A DNA stretch of 64,000 nt from Prevotella sp. BV3P1 (GTDB lineage: Bacteria > Bacteroidota > Bacteroidia > Bacteroidales > Bacteroidaceae): contig NZ_AWXC01000041.1 in assembly GCF_000479005.1 (NCBI RefSeq), positions 1-64,000 of the forward strand. The letters are read 5' to 3'. This document shows, in pieces, positions 42,525-51,517 of the stretch. The stretch's first letter is position 1. Every line of letters starts with the position of its first letter. Made by a program: the position numbers and the translations under genes. Under the pieces are notes generated by a model. The model saw nothing but the letters and a program-made list of their open reading frames with translations. It was not told where the DNA came from and searched no databases.

Positions 42525-45491
42525 ATGAGCGATTCTGTGCCTTCTCAATGGCGTAATTTTTTATTGAAGGATGTGACTTTTGTCAACCTCATGATGAGAC
42601 GTATTTATAATGTCTTAATCGTTGCCAACCCCTATGACGCTTTCATGTTGGAAGATGACGGCAGGGTAGAGGAGAAAATTTTCAACGAATATATGGAGTT
42701 GGGTTTACGCTATCCGCCCACCTTTACACAGGTGAGCACCACGGAAGAGGCTACCCGCATACTTCAGTCCACACCGATAGATTTGGTGATATGTATGCCA
42801 GGTACCGCTGACGATGACGCTTTTACCGTGGCACGCAATATTAAAGACGCCTTTCCCGACATTCATTGCATTGTTCTCACGCCTTTTTCTCACGGAATTA
42901 CGCATAGGATGGAGAACGAAGACCTGAGCATTTTCGATTATGTGTTTTGTTGGTTGGGAAACACCAATCTCATTATGTCTATCATCAAGCTGATGGAAGA
43001 CAAGATGAACTTGGAACACGACATCACCGAAGGGGGCGTGCAAATGATATTGTTGGTAGAGGACAGCATTCGTTTTTACAGTTCTATATTGCCGAATCTG
43101 TACAGTTACATATTGGTGCAGAACAAGCATTTGTCCTTTGAGGCATTGAATCGACATGCCGCTACGTTGCGCATGCGTGGTCGTCCAAAGGTGGTTTTGG
43201 CACGAACTTATGAGGAAGCGATGGATTATTACAATCGTTTTGCGGACAATATATTAGGCGTTATCAGCGATGCCCGTTATCCTAAGGGCGGAGTGAAAGA
43301 CCCCGAAGCGGGCTTGAAGCTGTTGCGTGAGATTCGCAAGCGCAACCCTTATCTGCCTTTAGTGGTGGAAAGTTCAGAGTCGAGCAATCGAGAAAAGACC
43401 GAAAGGGAGGGCTTTCGCTTTGTTGACAAGAACTCGAAGATGATGGGAATAGACCTCCGTCATATCTTTGAAGAACACATGGGCTTTGGCGATTTCATCT
43501 TTAGAGACCCGCATACTCGTCAGGAAATCATGCGTGTGCATTCGCTCAAGGAGCTGCAAGACAATATTTTTAAGATACCGGATGATTCGTTTCGCTTTCA
43601 TGTCTCACGCAATCACATGAGCCGTTGGCTTAGCGCACGCTCAATTTTCCCCATCTCCGAGTTTCTTAAAAACATCACTTGGGACAAGTTGCAAGACTTG
43701 CAAGCGCATCGGCAAATCATCTTCGATGCCATTTTGCAGTATCGTAAGATGAAAAACATAGGCGTGGTAGCGGTGTTCGACCGATTGAAATTCGATCAAT
43801 ATGCCCACTTCGCACGTATTGGCGAAGGCTCGTTGGGCGGGAAAGGACGTGGCCTTGCTTTCTTAGACCATATCATCAAGATGCACCCCGACTTTAATCA
43901 GTACGAAGGAGTGAAAGTGCAAATCCCAAAAACGCTGGTGCTTTGTACAGATTTGTTCGACCAATTCATGGACGAGAACAATCTTTATGACGTTGCTTTG
44001 AGCGATGCGACGGACGAAGAGATTCTGCACTGCTTCTTGAAAGCCAAGTTGCCAGAGCGTCTGCGCGACGACTTTATCACGTTTTTCGATGCCACCAAGA
44101 GTCCGATAGCCATTCGTTCCAGTTCGTTGTTAGAAGACTCGCATTATCAACCCTTTGCCGGAATCTATTCCACTTACATGATTCCCTCGCTTGATGACAA
44201 GCAAGTGATGCTCCAAATGTTGGCTTGTGCCATCAAGGGCGTGTATGCATCGGTGTTCTATCATGATTCCAAGGCTTACATGACGGCTACCCGCAATCTT
44301 ATCGATCAAGAAAAAATGGCGGTCATCCTGCAAGAAGTGGTGGGTAAGCAGTATGGTACGCACTATTATCCCAAGATAAGTGGGGTGTTGCGCTCGCTGA
44401 ATTATTATCCAATTGGCAACGAAAAAGCCGAGGAGGGCATTGCCTCGTTGGCATTGGGGTTGGGCAAATACATCGTCGATGGCGGTCAAACTTTGCGTGT
44501 ATCCCCTTATCATCCTCACCATGTCTTGCAGACCAGTGAACTGGAAAAGGCGTTGCGCGAGACCCAAACGCAATTCTATGCCCTCGACACGGCTCACGTG
44601 GGACAGGATTTTCAGGTAGACGACGGTTTCAATATTCTTAAGTTAGGTGTCAAGTCTGCCGAGACAGATGGCTCCCTGCAATATATTGCGTCAACTTACG
44701 ACCCATACAATCAGATCATGAGGGATGGACTGTACGACGGAGGGCGCAAGGTGATATCTTTCTGCAATGTGCTACAACACGATGTGTTCCCTTTGGCACC
44801 CATCATGCAAATGGCGATGAATTATGGTGCGGAGAGCATGCGGTGTCCCGTAGAAATAGAGTTTGCCTGTGATATCAATGCCGATAGGACCGGGGAATTC
44901 TACTTATTGCAAATCCGTCCCATTGTCGATTCCAAGCAAAGGCTCGACGAGGACGTTGTCGCCATCGCCGATGAACGGTGTCTGTTGCGTTCGCACAACT
45001 CGTTAGGGCATGGCATCATGGACGATGTTTGTGACGTTGTTTACGTAAAAACCAACGCTTCTTTCACAGCGAAGAATAATCCTGCGATTGTAGGGGAGAT
45101 AGAAAAGCTCAATGAGCAGTTCTTGTCACGAAGTCAAGGTTATGTGTTGATAGGTCCGGGACGTTGGGGCTCGAGTGATTCTTGGTTGGGCATTCCAGTA
45201 AAGTGGCCACAAATCAGCGGTGCAAAGATCATTGTCGAAACCACATTAAACAACTACCGTATCGACCCAAGTCAAGGCACGCACTTCTTCCAAAACCTCA
45301 CCAGTTTTGGTGTGGGCTATTTTACGATTGATGAGGTGGGTGGCAGTGGCTTGTTCAGACAAGATGTTTTGGATGCTATGCCAGCTGTCGAAGAAACCAC
45401 TTATGTTCGCCATGTTCGGTTTGACGTCCCATTGCGTATTTTGATGGACGGTCAGAAGCAAGAGGGAGTGGTACTCTTTCCTACAACATAG
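42525..45491 (+). CDS. Two-receiver plus PEP/pyruvate dikinase ATP-binding domain fusion protein
   Basis: 988 residues, cytoplasmic. Residues about 25-160 resemble a receiver domain without its acidic pocket (VLIVANPYDA). Residues about 175-320 form a second receiver with usable motifs: LLVEDSIRFY, phospho-acceptor candidate Asp in VISDARYP, Ser in VVESSE and Lys in FVDKNSK. From about 430 a PPDK_N (ATP-grasp-like) domain follows: GEGSLGGKGRGLAFLD, PIAIRSSSLLEDSHYQPFAGIYSTY, ISGVLRSLNYYP and VEIEFACDINADRTGEFYLLQIRPI. The phospho-histidine and PEP-barrel domains of true PPDK or PEP synthase are missing; instead there is an unrecognised C-terminal 150 residues (VLIGPGRWGSSDSWLGIPVKW). It probably phosphorylates or binds something under two-component control; the substrate is unknown. 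Monocistronic. Confidence 0.87.
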   Translation: MSDSVPSQWRNFLLKDVTFVNLMMRRIYNVLIVANPYDAFMLEDDGRVEEKIFNEYMELGLRYPPTFTQVSTTEEATRILQSTPIDLVICMPGTADDDAFTVARNIKDAFPDIHCIVLTPFSHGITHRMENEDLSIFDYVFCWLGNTNLIMSIIKLMEDKMNLEHDITEGGVQMILLVEDSIRFYSSILPNLYSYILVQNKHLSFEALNRHAATLRMRGRPKVVLARTYEEAMDYYNRFADNILGVISDARYPKGGVKDPEAGLKLLREIRKRNPYLPLVVESSESSNREKTEREGFRFVDKNSKMMGIDLRHIFEEHMGFGDFIFRDPHTRQEIMRVHSLKELQDNIFKIPDDSFRFHVSRNHMSRWLSARSIFPISEFLKNITWDKLQDLQAHRQIIFDAILQYRKMKNIGVVAVFDRLKFDQYAHFARIGEGSLGGKGRGLAFLDHIIKMHPDFNQYEGVKVQIPKTLVLCTDLFDQFMDENNLYDVALSDATDEEILHCFLKAKLPERLRDDFITFFDATKSPIAIRSSSLLEDSHYQPFAGIYSTYMIPSLDDKQVMLQMLACAIKGVYASVFYHDSKAYMTATRNLIDQEKMAVILQEVVGKQYGTHYYPKISGVLRSLNYYPIGNEKAEEGIASLALGLGKYIVDGGQTLRVSPYHPHHVLQTSELEKALRETQTQFYALDTAHVGQDFQVDDGFNILKLGVKSAETDGSLQYIASTYDPYNQIMRDGLYDGGRKVISFCNVLQHDVFPLAPIMQMAMNYGAESMRCPVEIEFACDINADRTGEFYLLQIRPIVDSKQRLDEDVVAIADERCLLRSHNSLGHGIMDDVCDVVYVKTNASFTAKNNPAIVGEIEKLNEQFLSRSQGYVLIGPGRWGSSDSWLGIPVKWPQISGAKIIVETTLNNYRIDPSQGTHFFQNLTSFGVGYFTIDEVGGSGLFRQDVLDAMPAVEETTYVRHVRFDVPLRILMDGQKQEGVVLFPTT

Positions 45492-45536
45492 AGAACGGTT
45501 TGGCGGCTCGTGGGGAATGAATCCCTATGTTCATCA

Positions 45537-45633
45537 CAGCTCTTTCATTGACGAAAGGTATTTTGTTGGAAAAACAATCTTTGATCTTTTGCATCAATTG
45601 TTGTGCAACAATTCTCCTTCAATGAAAGAGCTG
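45537..45633. repeat. Long-range inverted repeat with inner hairpin
   Basis: CAGCTCTTTCATTGA (45537-45551) and its exact complement (45619-45633) flank 67 nt. That interval holds a second dyad, AATTGTTG (45596-45603) and CAACAATT (45606-45613). It starts 46 bp after the receiver-PPDK_N gene. It could act as an extended terminator or an RNA element. Confidence 0.65.
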
Positions 45634-45796
45634 CGTCTTTTAAGCCATGTCATTTTTGGTCAACCAACCCGTTGTTTTTGTCTTATTATTTTACCAAAAA
45701 ACGGCCATTCAAAATCTTCAAAATAGAAAAAATCAATAGGCAAACGAACTGCAAAAATGGGCTGATTTTATCAAAATAAATGCCTTTTCATGTTGA

Positions 45797-45906
45797 AACA
45801 TTGATTTAATGGTCTTGTAAACATGTATTAGGGGCGTTATTCACATGCTTCAGCAGCATTAAAGCATGCAAATTGCAGGCTTATCTCAATGGGTTAGTCG
45901 CCAAAA
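45797..45906. repeat. Array of roughly 22-nt repeat units (locus 5)
   Basis: Five blocks start near 45797, 45819, 45841, 45863 and 45885. Their CATTG/CATG/CAATG cores are spaced 21-23 nt. The last block begins CTCAATGGGTTAG and ends GCCAAAA, matching 16 of 22 positions of the locus 1 unit. The others are diverged. It is in the 682-bp gene-free gap between the receiver-PPDK_N gene and the histidine kinase gene, along with two inverted repeats. Confidence 0.62.
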
Positions 45907-45966
45907 AATGGTAAAAATAGGAATGAAAAGAGTTGTATCAAACGTAACATCTTTAATGTCAATAAA

Positions 45967-46051
45967 TTACAAACATCGCTCATTTCTCGCGTATTTGCGA
46001 CCAACTTTGATGTTGGTGATTTACACGCGAGTTATGAGAGGCACTTTGTAA
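45967..46051. repeat. Nested inverted repeat of 85 nt, candidate structured RNA or mobile-element relic
   Basis: Three layers pair around one centre: TTACAAA with TTTGTAA (outermost, 45967-45973/46045-46051); CTCATTTCTCGCGTA with ACGCGAGTTATGAG (45979-45993/46025-46038, one internal TT/TT mismatch); CCAAC with GTTGG (46001-46005/46012-46016). The TTACAAA/TTTGTAA ends look like the termini of a tiny inverted-repeat element. Confidence 0.6.
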
Positions 46052-46173
46052 AGAAAAATCGGAGTGGAATCTGACGGTTTAGTCATGCGGATGATTGAGA
46101 ACGACAACAGCTTGTCAGCCCTTGGAACCTACGCCATGACAGCCTAATATCTAAATCCGAGACTTGAGTTGGG

Positions 46174-47313
46174 TTAATAAAATGTCAGTCGGAAGGTGGT
46201 CAGTCCGTCGGTCTTGTCGGTGATAAGGTCGATGGAGCCATTGCAAGCCTGCATGATTTGTCGTGAAATGGACAGACCAATGCCGCTTCCCTGCGGCTTG
46301 GTGGTGAAGAAGGGCACGAAGATGTGGCTTGCCACGTCATCGGGAATCAATGCTCCGTTGTCGGTGATGTCGATGATGACGGATTCCTGCGCGTTGGTGT
46401 ATGCGCGCAGTGTGATTTGTCCTTCCTCTCCGATGGCCTCGGAAGCGTTTTTCAGCAGGTTGTTGACCACCCTGCTGACGAGGCTCTCGTCGGCATACAC
46501 CAGCAAGTCGCCGGGTTCTACCTCGTAGCTCATGTTCACGTCGGACTTTAACATCGGACGAATGAGGCTCACCATGCGCTCGAGGAACGGTCTGACATAG
46601 AATAATGTGGGTGTGGGCGTGGGCACATGTGTGAACTTGCGATAATTCTCCACAAAGCGCATCAATTCCTTGCCAGTTCTGCTGATGACCTCTAAACCCT
46701 GACGTTGTTCGCCCTGTGAGTTTTGTAGTAGGGTATCGCTGAGGGATATGATGGGTGTGACGGTGTTCATGATTTCATGGGTGAGCACGCGGATGAGCTT
46801 TACCCAGCTGTCTATCTCTTGGTTGGCCAGCTCGCCTTTGATGTCGCTGAATCCGATGATGCGCACCCGACGGCTCTTGAGCGTTGTGTGGGTCTCGCGC
46901 AGAGAGAATCCCGCCATCTTTTCCTTGATCTGATTGATGTGGGTGATGGTCTCCACCTGCAGCAGGTTGAGCGCAGCACGGTTGCTGCGGAGCACAATGC
47001 CCCGCTCCACGTCAACCACCAAGATGCCCGTATCCACCGAATCGAGTATGAGCTCAAAGTATTTTTCCCGTTCTATCTGTTCATCCCGGGCGTGTTGTAG
47101 GATTTCCTTCACGCGGTTGAGCGACTCGTTGAGCAAAAGCTCGCTGCCGTACTTCTTATTGACGGGAAACTGGAAAGTATAGTCGCCGATATCTATGGCG
47201 TTGAACATGAACGTCACTTTGCCAAGGTCGCGCCGATACCGTCGCCACAGTTGCAGATAGGCAACGAGGGCGGTAAGTAGTGCCAGGCAGAGTATGATGA
47301 CAATTACGTTCAT
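46174..47313 (-). CDS. NtrB-type sensor histidine kinase with PAS domain
   Basis: 379 residues. One N-terminal membrane helix (about 2-21, VIVIILCLALLTALVAYL) precedes a PAS-like domain at about 80-160 (YFELILDSVDTGILVVDVERGIVLRSNRAA). The phospho-acceptor box is WVKLIRVLTHEIMNTVTPIISL with His179. HATPase motifs are VVNNLLKNASEAIG, DITDNGALIP and GSGIGLSISRQIM. G1 reads DNGALI, a diverged form of DNGxGI. It follows its response regulator gene by 3 bp. It senses an unknown signal, probably envelope-related, as its regulator appears to control the divergent exporter operon. Confidence 0.94.
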   Translation of the reverse strand: MNVIVIILCLALLTALVAYLQLWRRYRRDLGKVTFMFNAIDIGDYTFQFPVNKKYGSELLLNESLNRVKEILQHARDEQIEREKYFELILDSVDTGILVVDVERGIVLRSNRAALNLLQVETITHINQIKEKMAGFSLRETHTTLKSRRVRIIGFSDIKGELANQEIDSWVKLIRVLTHEIMNTVTPIISLSDTLLQNSQGEQRQGLEVISRTGKELMRFVENYRKFTHVPTPTPTLFYVRPFLERMVSLIRPMLKSDVNMSYEVEPGDLLVYADESLVSRVVNNLLKNASEAIGEEGQITLRAYTNAQESVIIDITDNGALIPDDVASHIFVPFFTTKPQGSGIGLSISRQIMQACNGSIDLITDKTDGLTTFRLTFY

Positions 47314-47316
47314 GGC

Positions 47317-48645
47317 CTATAGTCCGTAACGTTTAATCTTGTTGTATAAAGTCTGTCGGGAGATGCCTAACCTGAACGCCACCTGCGAGAGGTTGCCGTC
47401 GCATTCGCGTATGGTTTTCTCGATGAGCCTGCGTTCCATCTCGTCGAGTGTGCGCACGTCTTCAATTGGTTTCTCCTGTCGGGCGGGTCCACTCTCTATG
47501 TCGTCCTCAGCAATAGTAGTGCCGCTGCACAGGATAACCGCTTTCTCCATGGCATGTTGCAGTTCGCGAATGTTACCGTACCAAGGTTGCTCTTCGAGTT
47601 TGGTCATGGCACCGGCCGAGAATTTTGTCTCCGGCTTGTTGTACATCGTCGCATAGCGTTTGAGGAAGATGCCGGCCAAGGCCGTGATGTCTTCCCTGCG
47701 CTCGCGCAAGGGTGGCAGATGCAGGTGAATGGTGTTGACACGGTAGAGCAAGTCTTCACGAAACTCGCCGTTGGCTACCATTGCAGGCAGGTCTCGGTTG
47801 GTGGCGCAAATCAGTCGCACATCGATGGGAATTTGCTCGCTGCCTCCTACACGCACGATACTTCTGCGCTGCAAAGCCGTGAGCAGCTTTGCCTGTAGCG
47901 CATAACTCAGATTGCCTATCTCATCAAGAAACAAGGTGCCTCCCTCCGCCAGTTCAAACTTTCCCGGCTTGTCTGTCTTGGCATCCGTGAAAGCACCTTT
48001 CGTGTGTCCAAAGAGTTCGCTTTCAAAAAGTGTCTCTGTGATGGCTCCCATGTCGATGGGCATCATCTGGTGTCCGTGCCGTTTCGATAGGCGGTGAATC
48101 TCTTTGGCCAGCACTTCCTTGCCGGTTCCGTTCTCGCCTGTGATGAGGATGTTGGCATCGGTGGCCGCCACTTTCTCCACCATCAGGCGCAGATCTTGCA
48201 TGGTCGGCGACACGCCCCAGTACATTTCTCCCTCATGGGTGGTGGCGTTCCGGATATTTTTCTTGGTTTTTCGGTAGGCATTGGTGAGCGTATCGATGAG
48301 TTTGGCATTGTCGAAAGGCTTTACCACGAAGTCGGTAGCGCCCTCCTTGATGCCCGTCACCGCTAATTCAATGTCGGCGTATGCCGTGAAGAGCACCACC
48401 TGTGTGCAGGGATTCAGTTTCTTGATCTCGCGAAGCCAGAAGAGACCCTCGTTGCCATTGTTGATACCGCTGCGAAAATTCATGTCGAGCAGCACCACGT
48501 CGGGTTTGTCCTCGCGTAGGCGGGTGGGGATATTCTCTGGTTTGGCTATCGCCGCGACATGCTCGAATACATTTTCTATCAGCATCTTCACCGTGGTAAG
48601 GATGTTTCGGTTGTCGTCAACTATCAGTATGCTACCTTGTTTCAT
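47317..48645 (-). CDS. Sigma-54-dependent NtrC-family response regulator
   Basis: 442 residues. The receiver is at 1-120: Asp54 is the phospho-acceptor in [11 protein letters not shown], Lys lies in FVVKPFD. The AAA+ domain is at about 140-380: Walker A GENGTGKE, the sigma-54 contact loop [12 protein letters not shown], Walker [12 protein letters not shown] and the arginine-finger region. The C-terminal Fis-type helix-turn-helix is [25 protein letters not shown]. The intact GAFT loop means it should activate sigma-54 polymerase. It is first in a two-gene operon with the kinase; both come from an ordinary promoter at 48715-48745. Paired dyads upstream of the divergent tolC gene (48820-48857) are its likely sites. 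Confidence 0.96.
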   Translation of the reverse strand: MKQGSILIVDDNRNILTTVKMLIENVFEHVAAIAKPENIPTRLREDKPDVVLLDMNFRSGINNGNEGLFWLREIKKLNPCTQVVLFTAYADIELAVTGIKEGATDFVVKPFDNAKLIDTLTNAYRKTKKNIRNATTHEGEMYWGVSPTMQDLRLMVEKVAATDANILITGENGTGKEVLAKEIHRLSKRHGHQMMPIDMGAITETLFESELFGHTKGAFTDAKTDKPGKFELAEGGTLFLDEIGNLSYALQAKLLTALQRRSIVRVGGSEQIPIDVRLICATNRDLPAMVANGEFREDLLYRVNTIHLHLPPLRERREDITALAGIFLKRYATMYNKPETKFSAGAMTKLEEQPWYGNIRELQHAMEKAVILCSGTTIAEDDIESGPARQEKPIEDVRTLDEMERRLIEKTIRECDGNLSQVAFRLGISRQTLYNKIKRYGL

Positions 48646-48714
48646 CTATTGTCTAATGTCTGTCTACCAGTTGCACATCCTTTCACGAAAATGGCGGAAA
48701 GGTTGTTGTTTTTG

Positions 48715-48745
48715 CAAAGATATTCTTTTTTCTCTTTAGTATCAA
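48715..48745 (-). promoter_or_regulatory. Promoter of the NtrC-type regulator-kinase operon
   Basis: Read leftward: TTG (48743-48745), 20-bp spacer, TATCTTTG (48715-48722). Both elements are perfect; leader about 65 nt. It is separate from the sigma-54 promoter of the divergent operon. Confidence 0.75.
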
Positions 48746-48819
48746 GCCGTTGTCTAAAAATCATATCATAAAAAAAGGTGTGCTGCATGAGAGGACATCG
48801 TGGGAACTGTGGGTCTCAC

Positions 48820-48857
48820 TGTCAAATAATTGGGCAGCAGTGTCTAATTGTTGGACA
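48820..48857. promoter_or_regulatory. Two 17-bp dyads, likely activator binding sites (UAS)
   Basis: TGTCAAATAATTGGGCA (48820-48836) and TGTCTAATTGTTGGACA (48841-48857) both follow TGtCnAA-N3-TTnGnCA. The second is an almost perfect palindrome. Their centres are 21 bp apart, two helical turns, so two dimers would lie on the same face. They sit roughly 65-100 bp upstream of the -24/-12 element. Confidence 0.65.
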
Positions 48858-48910
48858 GGCTTGTAATCACGCTTTTTACGCAACGTACAGATAGATAGGA
48901 TGTTATGTTT

Positions 48911-48927
48911 CTGGCACGGCATTGGCA
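48911..48927 (+). promoter_or_regulatory. Sigma-54 (-24/-12) promoter of the exporter operon
   Basis: CTGGCAC-GGCAT-TGGCA matches the sigma-54 consensus TGGCAC-N5-TTGCA except one base in the -12 box. The predicted start (about 48938) is only 3 nt before the tolC ATG at 48941, so the message would be practically leaderless. Confidence 0.65.
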
Positions 48928-48940
48928 ATTGTTTAAGCGT

Positions 48941-50266
48941 ATGAGAACAGCAATTACGATAATATTATTAGATTTGGCCGCTCTTCCGCTATTGGCGCAA
49001 GAAACATGGACCATGAACCGCTGCATTCAGTATGCGGTGGAGCACAACAACGGAGTGCGCAAACAGCGATTGGAGGTGCGACAGAGCAAGGTTGACGAGC
49101 GCACGGCGAGACTTGACCTTCTGCCCACGGTGTCGGCACAGACCACGGCGCAGTATGCCTGGGGCCGTAACATCAACCCAGAGACGAACACCTACAACAC
49201 CATCACCACCTTCAACAATTATTACAGCATTGGGGCAGAGGTGCCATTGTTTGACGGTGGCCGTACCTGGAATGCCTTTCAGCAAGCTCGACTGGCTCGT
49301 GCCAAGAGTATGACGGCCCTGCAAAAGACAGCCGATGACAAGGCCATAGCCGTGATGGCGAAATTCGTGGAGGCGGTGTACAGTCGGCAGAGCATTGGCT
49401 TGGCACGCCGCAAATTGGCCGACAGTGAGGCGTTGCTTCGCAAGACCCGCGCGATGTTCGACCTTGGGGAGAAGTCGCGACCCGACGTGGCGCAGATGGA
49501 AAGCCAGGTGGCGGAGGACGATTACAACTTGCTGCACCAACAGAACGCAGCCAGATTGGCGTTGATGGCCTTGAAATCGGAGATGAATTTCCCCGTAGGC
49601 GATACGCTTGCCCTCGACACTTTGTTGACCGCGAGCCTGTCTGCTGCCGACGATGCCGAGAACCTTTATGCCGCTTTCCAAGCTGAATCACCGGAAGTGA
49701 AGACGGCGGCGTTCAATGTCAAGAACGCCCGCTACCATTATCTTATACAACGCGGACAGCTGCTGCCCGTCCTGGCGTTGGGCGGAGGAATCAACACCAA
49801 CTATTACCGCAATCTTTCCCAGGGCAGCGGCAAGACCGACAACTTCGGCAAACAGTTCAACAACAACATGGGCGAATATGTCTACCTTTCCCTGTCCATC
49901 CCCATTTTCATGCCTTCGCGCTGGCGTGCCGCACGCAGGGCGAAAGCCGAGTGGGAGGCAAGTAAGCTCGACTTGGAAGACGCGCGCCGCAAACTGCACG
50001 ATGACATTGCGCAGGCGGTGCTCGATCGTGACGGCTATTCGCGCGAGCTCATGAAGATGGAACGGAAGACAGCGGCCGACTCCATAGCCTGGCATCTGGC
50101 GTCGCGCAAGTATGAGGAGGGCATGCTTTCAACTTTCGACTTGCATACAGCGGCGCAAACCTTGCTCGACAGTCGCATCAAACTACTGCAAATGCGGTTG
50201 ATGCTTGAGATGAAACAACGATTAGTCAACTATTATAAAGGAATACGAACATGGACATTGAAATAA
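48941..50266 (+). CDS. TolC-family outer-membrane efflux protein
   Basis: 441 residues from ATG at 48941. The frame is open 36 nt farther upstream, but that part carries the sigma-54 promoter. The signal peptide is MRTAITIILLDLAALPLLA, cleaved near AQETW. The body has the long helical hairpins of TolC: ETWTMNRCIQYAVEHNNGVRKQRLEV, LDLLPTVSAQTTAQYAWGRN, then a second helical repeat after about 225. It would form the outer-membrane duct of the export system encoded downstream. First gene of the operon; its end overlaps the HlyD gene by 16 bp. Confidence 0.93.
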   Translation: MRTAITIILLDLAALPLLAQETWTMNRCIQYAVEHNNGVRKQRLEVRQSKVDERTARLDLLPTVSAQTTAQYAWGRNINPETNTYNTITTFNNYYSIGAEVPLFDGGRTWNAFQQARLARAKSMTALQKTADDKAIAVMAKFVEAVYSRQSIGLARRKLADSEALLRKTRAMFDLGEKSRPDVAQMESQVAEDDYNLLHQQNAARLALMALKSEMNFPVGDTLALDTLLTASLSAADDAENLYAAFQAESPEVKTAAFNVKNARYHYLIQRGQLLPVLALGGGINTNYYRNLSQGSGKTDNFGKQFNNNMGEYVYLSLSIPIFMPSRWRAARRAKAEWEASKLDLEDARRKLHDDIAQAVLDRDGYSRELMKMERKTAADSIAWHLASRKYEEGMLSTFDLHTAAQTLLDSRIKLLQMRLMLEMKQRLVNYYKGIRTWTLK

Positions 50267-51504
50267 AACAAAAGAAGTTTTGGATACCCCGAAAGTATTG
50301 GACTTGGATAGGGGGAGGCGTTATTGTGGTGGCGGCTCTGCTGTGGTTGGCTCTGGGAAATTTCTCATCGACACTGAAAGTCGACAGTCGGGGGCTGAGT
50401 ATTGGCGATGTGAAGCAAGCGCAGTTTGACGACTATGTGAGCGTAGACGGCAATGTGGTGCCCATCCAGGTGGTGCAGATCTCGCCAGAAGAAGGCGGTG
50501 TCGTCATGGAGAGAGTAGCGGAGGAAGGCTCCCATGTCAGGAAGGGCGATGTCATCGTGAGGCTGAACAACAGCAATCTCGACCTTGAAATCCTCAATGC
50601 CGAGAGCGAACTGGCGGAGAAGCAGAACATGCTCCGCAACACGCAGATTACGATGGAACAGGACAGGCTCAATAATCAGAACGAGGCGGCACAGCTGTCA
50701 ATGGACGTACAGGCCAAGAAGCGAACCTACAGCCATCAGACCGCATTGCAGCAGGAACAGCTCAACAGCCGCGAGGAATATCTTAAGGCAAAGGAAGACT
50801 ATGAGCTGGCCGTGAAAAAGAACGAGCTGATTGCGCAACGACTCAAGAAAGATGCGCAGCTTCGTCGCGCACAGATGGATCAGATGAACGACAATCTCTC
50901 GTCGATGAGGCGCAACGTGGAGCTGGTACGCCAGCGCAAGGAGCATCTCAACGTGCGCTCGCAAATCGACGGCGAGGTGGGACAGCTCAACATCGAATTA
51001 GGACAGAGCATCTCTCCGGGACAGAAGATTGGTGTCATCAACGACCTCAGCGACTATAAAGTAGAGGCGCAGGTCGACGAACATTACATCGACCGGGTGC
51101 ACCAAGGGCTTACGGCGACTTTCGAGCAGAACGGCAAGCACTATTCGCTCACCGTGCGCAAGGTGTACCCCGAGGTGAAAGACGGCAGATTCAAAATAGA
51201 TTTCGTGTTCAGTGGCAAGCGTCCGGCCAACATCCGAACGGGTCAGACCTATTATGTCGACCTGCAGTTGGGCGAGTCGAAGCGGGCGGTGCTCATCCCC
51301 AAGGGAACGTTTTACAGCGTGACGGGCGGGCAATGGATCTTCGTACTCGACAAGGATGGCAAGAAAGCCTACCGTCGCAACATCCGCATCGGACGGCAGA
51401 ATCCGCAGTATTACGAGGTGCTTGAAGGTCTTCAGCCCGGCGAGCGAGTCATCGTGAGCGGGTACGAAAGCTACAAAGACAACGAAATTTTGGTTTTGGA
51501 ATAA
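50251..51504 (+). CDS. HlyD/MacA-like periplasmic adaptor
   Basis: 417 residues. One N-terminal membrane helix (about 18-36, TWIGGGVIVVAALLWLALG) is followed by the biotinyl-lipoyl half VVMERVAEEGSHVRKGDVIVRLNN. A long coiled coil covers about 110-230 (EAQLSMDVQAKKRTY through MRRNVELVRQRKEHL), then come the second lipoyl half IDGEVGQLNIELGQSISPGQKIGVI and beta-barrel and membrane-proximal domains. It bridges the inner-membrane ABC permeases and the TolC duct. The 16-bp overlap with tolC and an AAAGGA upstream suggest coupled translation; the permease gene follows after 13 bp. Confidence 0.93.
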   Translation: MDIEIKQKKFWIPRKYWTWIGGGVIVVAALLWLALGNFSSTLKVDSRGLSIGDVKQAQFDDYVSVDGNVVPIQVVQISPEEGGVVMERVAEEGSHVRKGDVIVRLNNSNLDLEILNAESELAEKQNMLRNTQITMEQDRLNNQNEAAQLSMDVQAKKRTYSHQTALQQEQLNSREEYLKAKEDYELAVKKNELIAQRLKKDAQLRRAQMDQMNDNLSSMRRNVELVRQRKEHLNVRSQIDGEVGQLNIELGQSISPGQKIGVINDLSDYKVEAQVDEHYIDRVHQGLTATFEQNGKHYSLTVRKVYPEVKDGRFKIDFVFSGKRPANIRTGQTYYVDLQLGESKRAVLIPKGTFYSVTGGQWIFVLDKDGKKAYRRNIRIGRQNPQYYEVLEGLQPGERVIVSGYESYKDNEILVLE

Positions 51505-51517
51505 CAAGAAATGAAAT

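Noticed and set aside
45866..46051. 61-codon plus-strand open frame in the gap before the histidine kinase gene
   Set aside because: It lies across a repeat array and a nested inverted repeat, has no ribosome site or family resemblance I can support, and ends within the inverted repeat.
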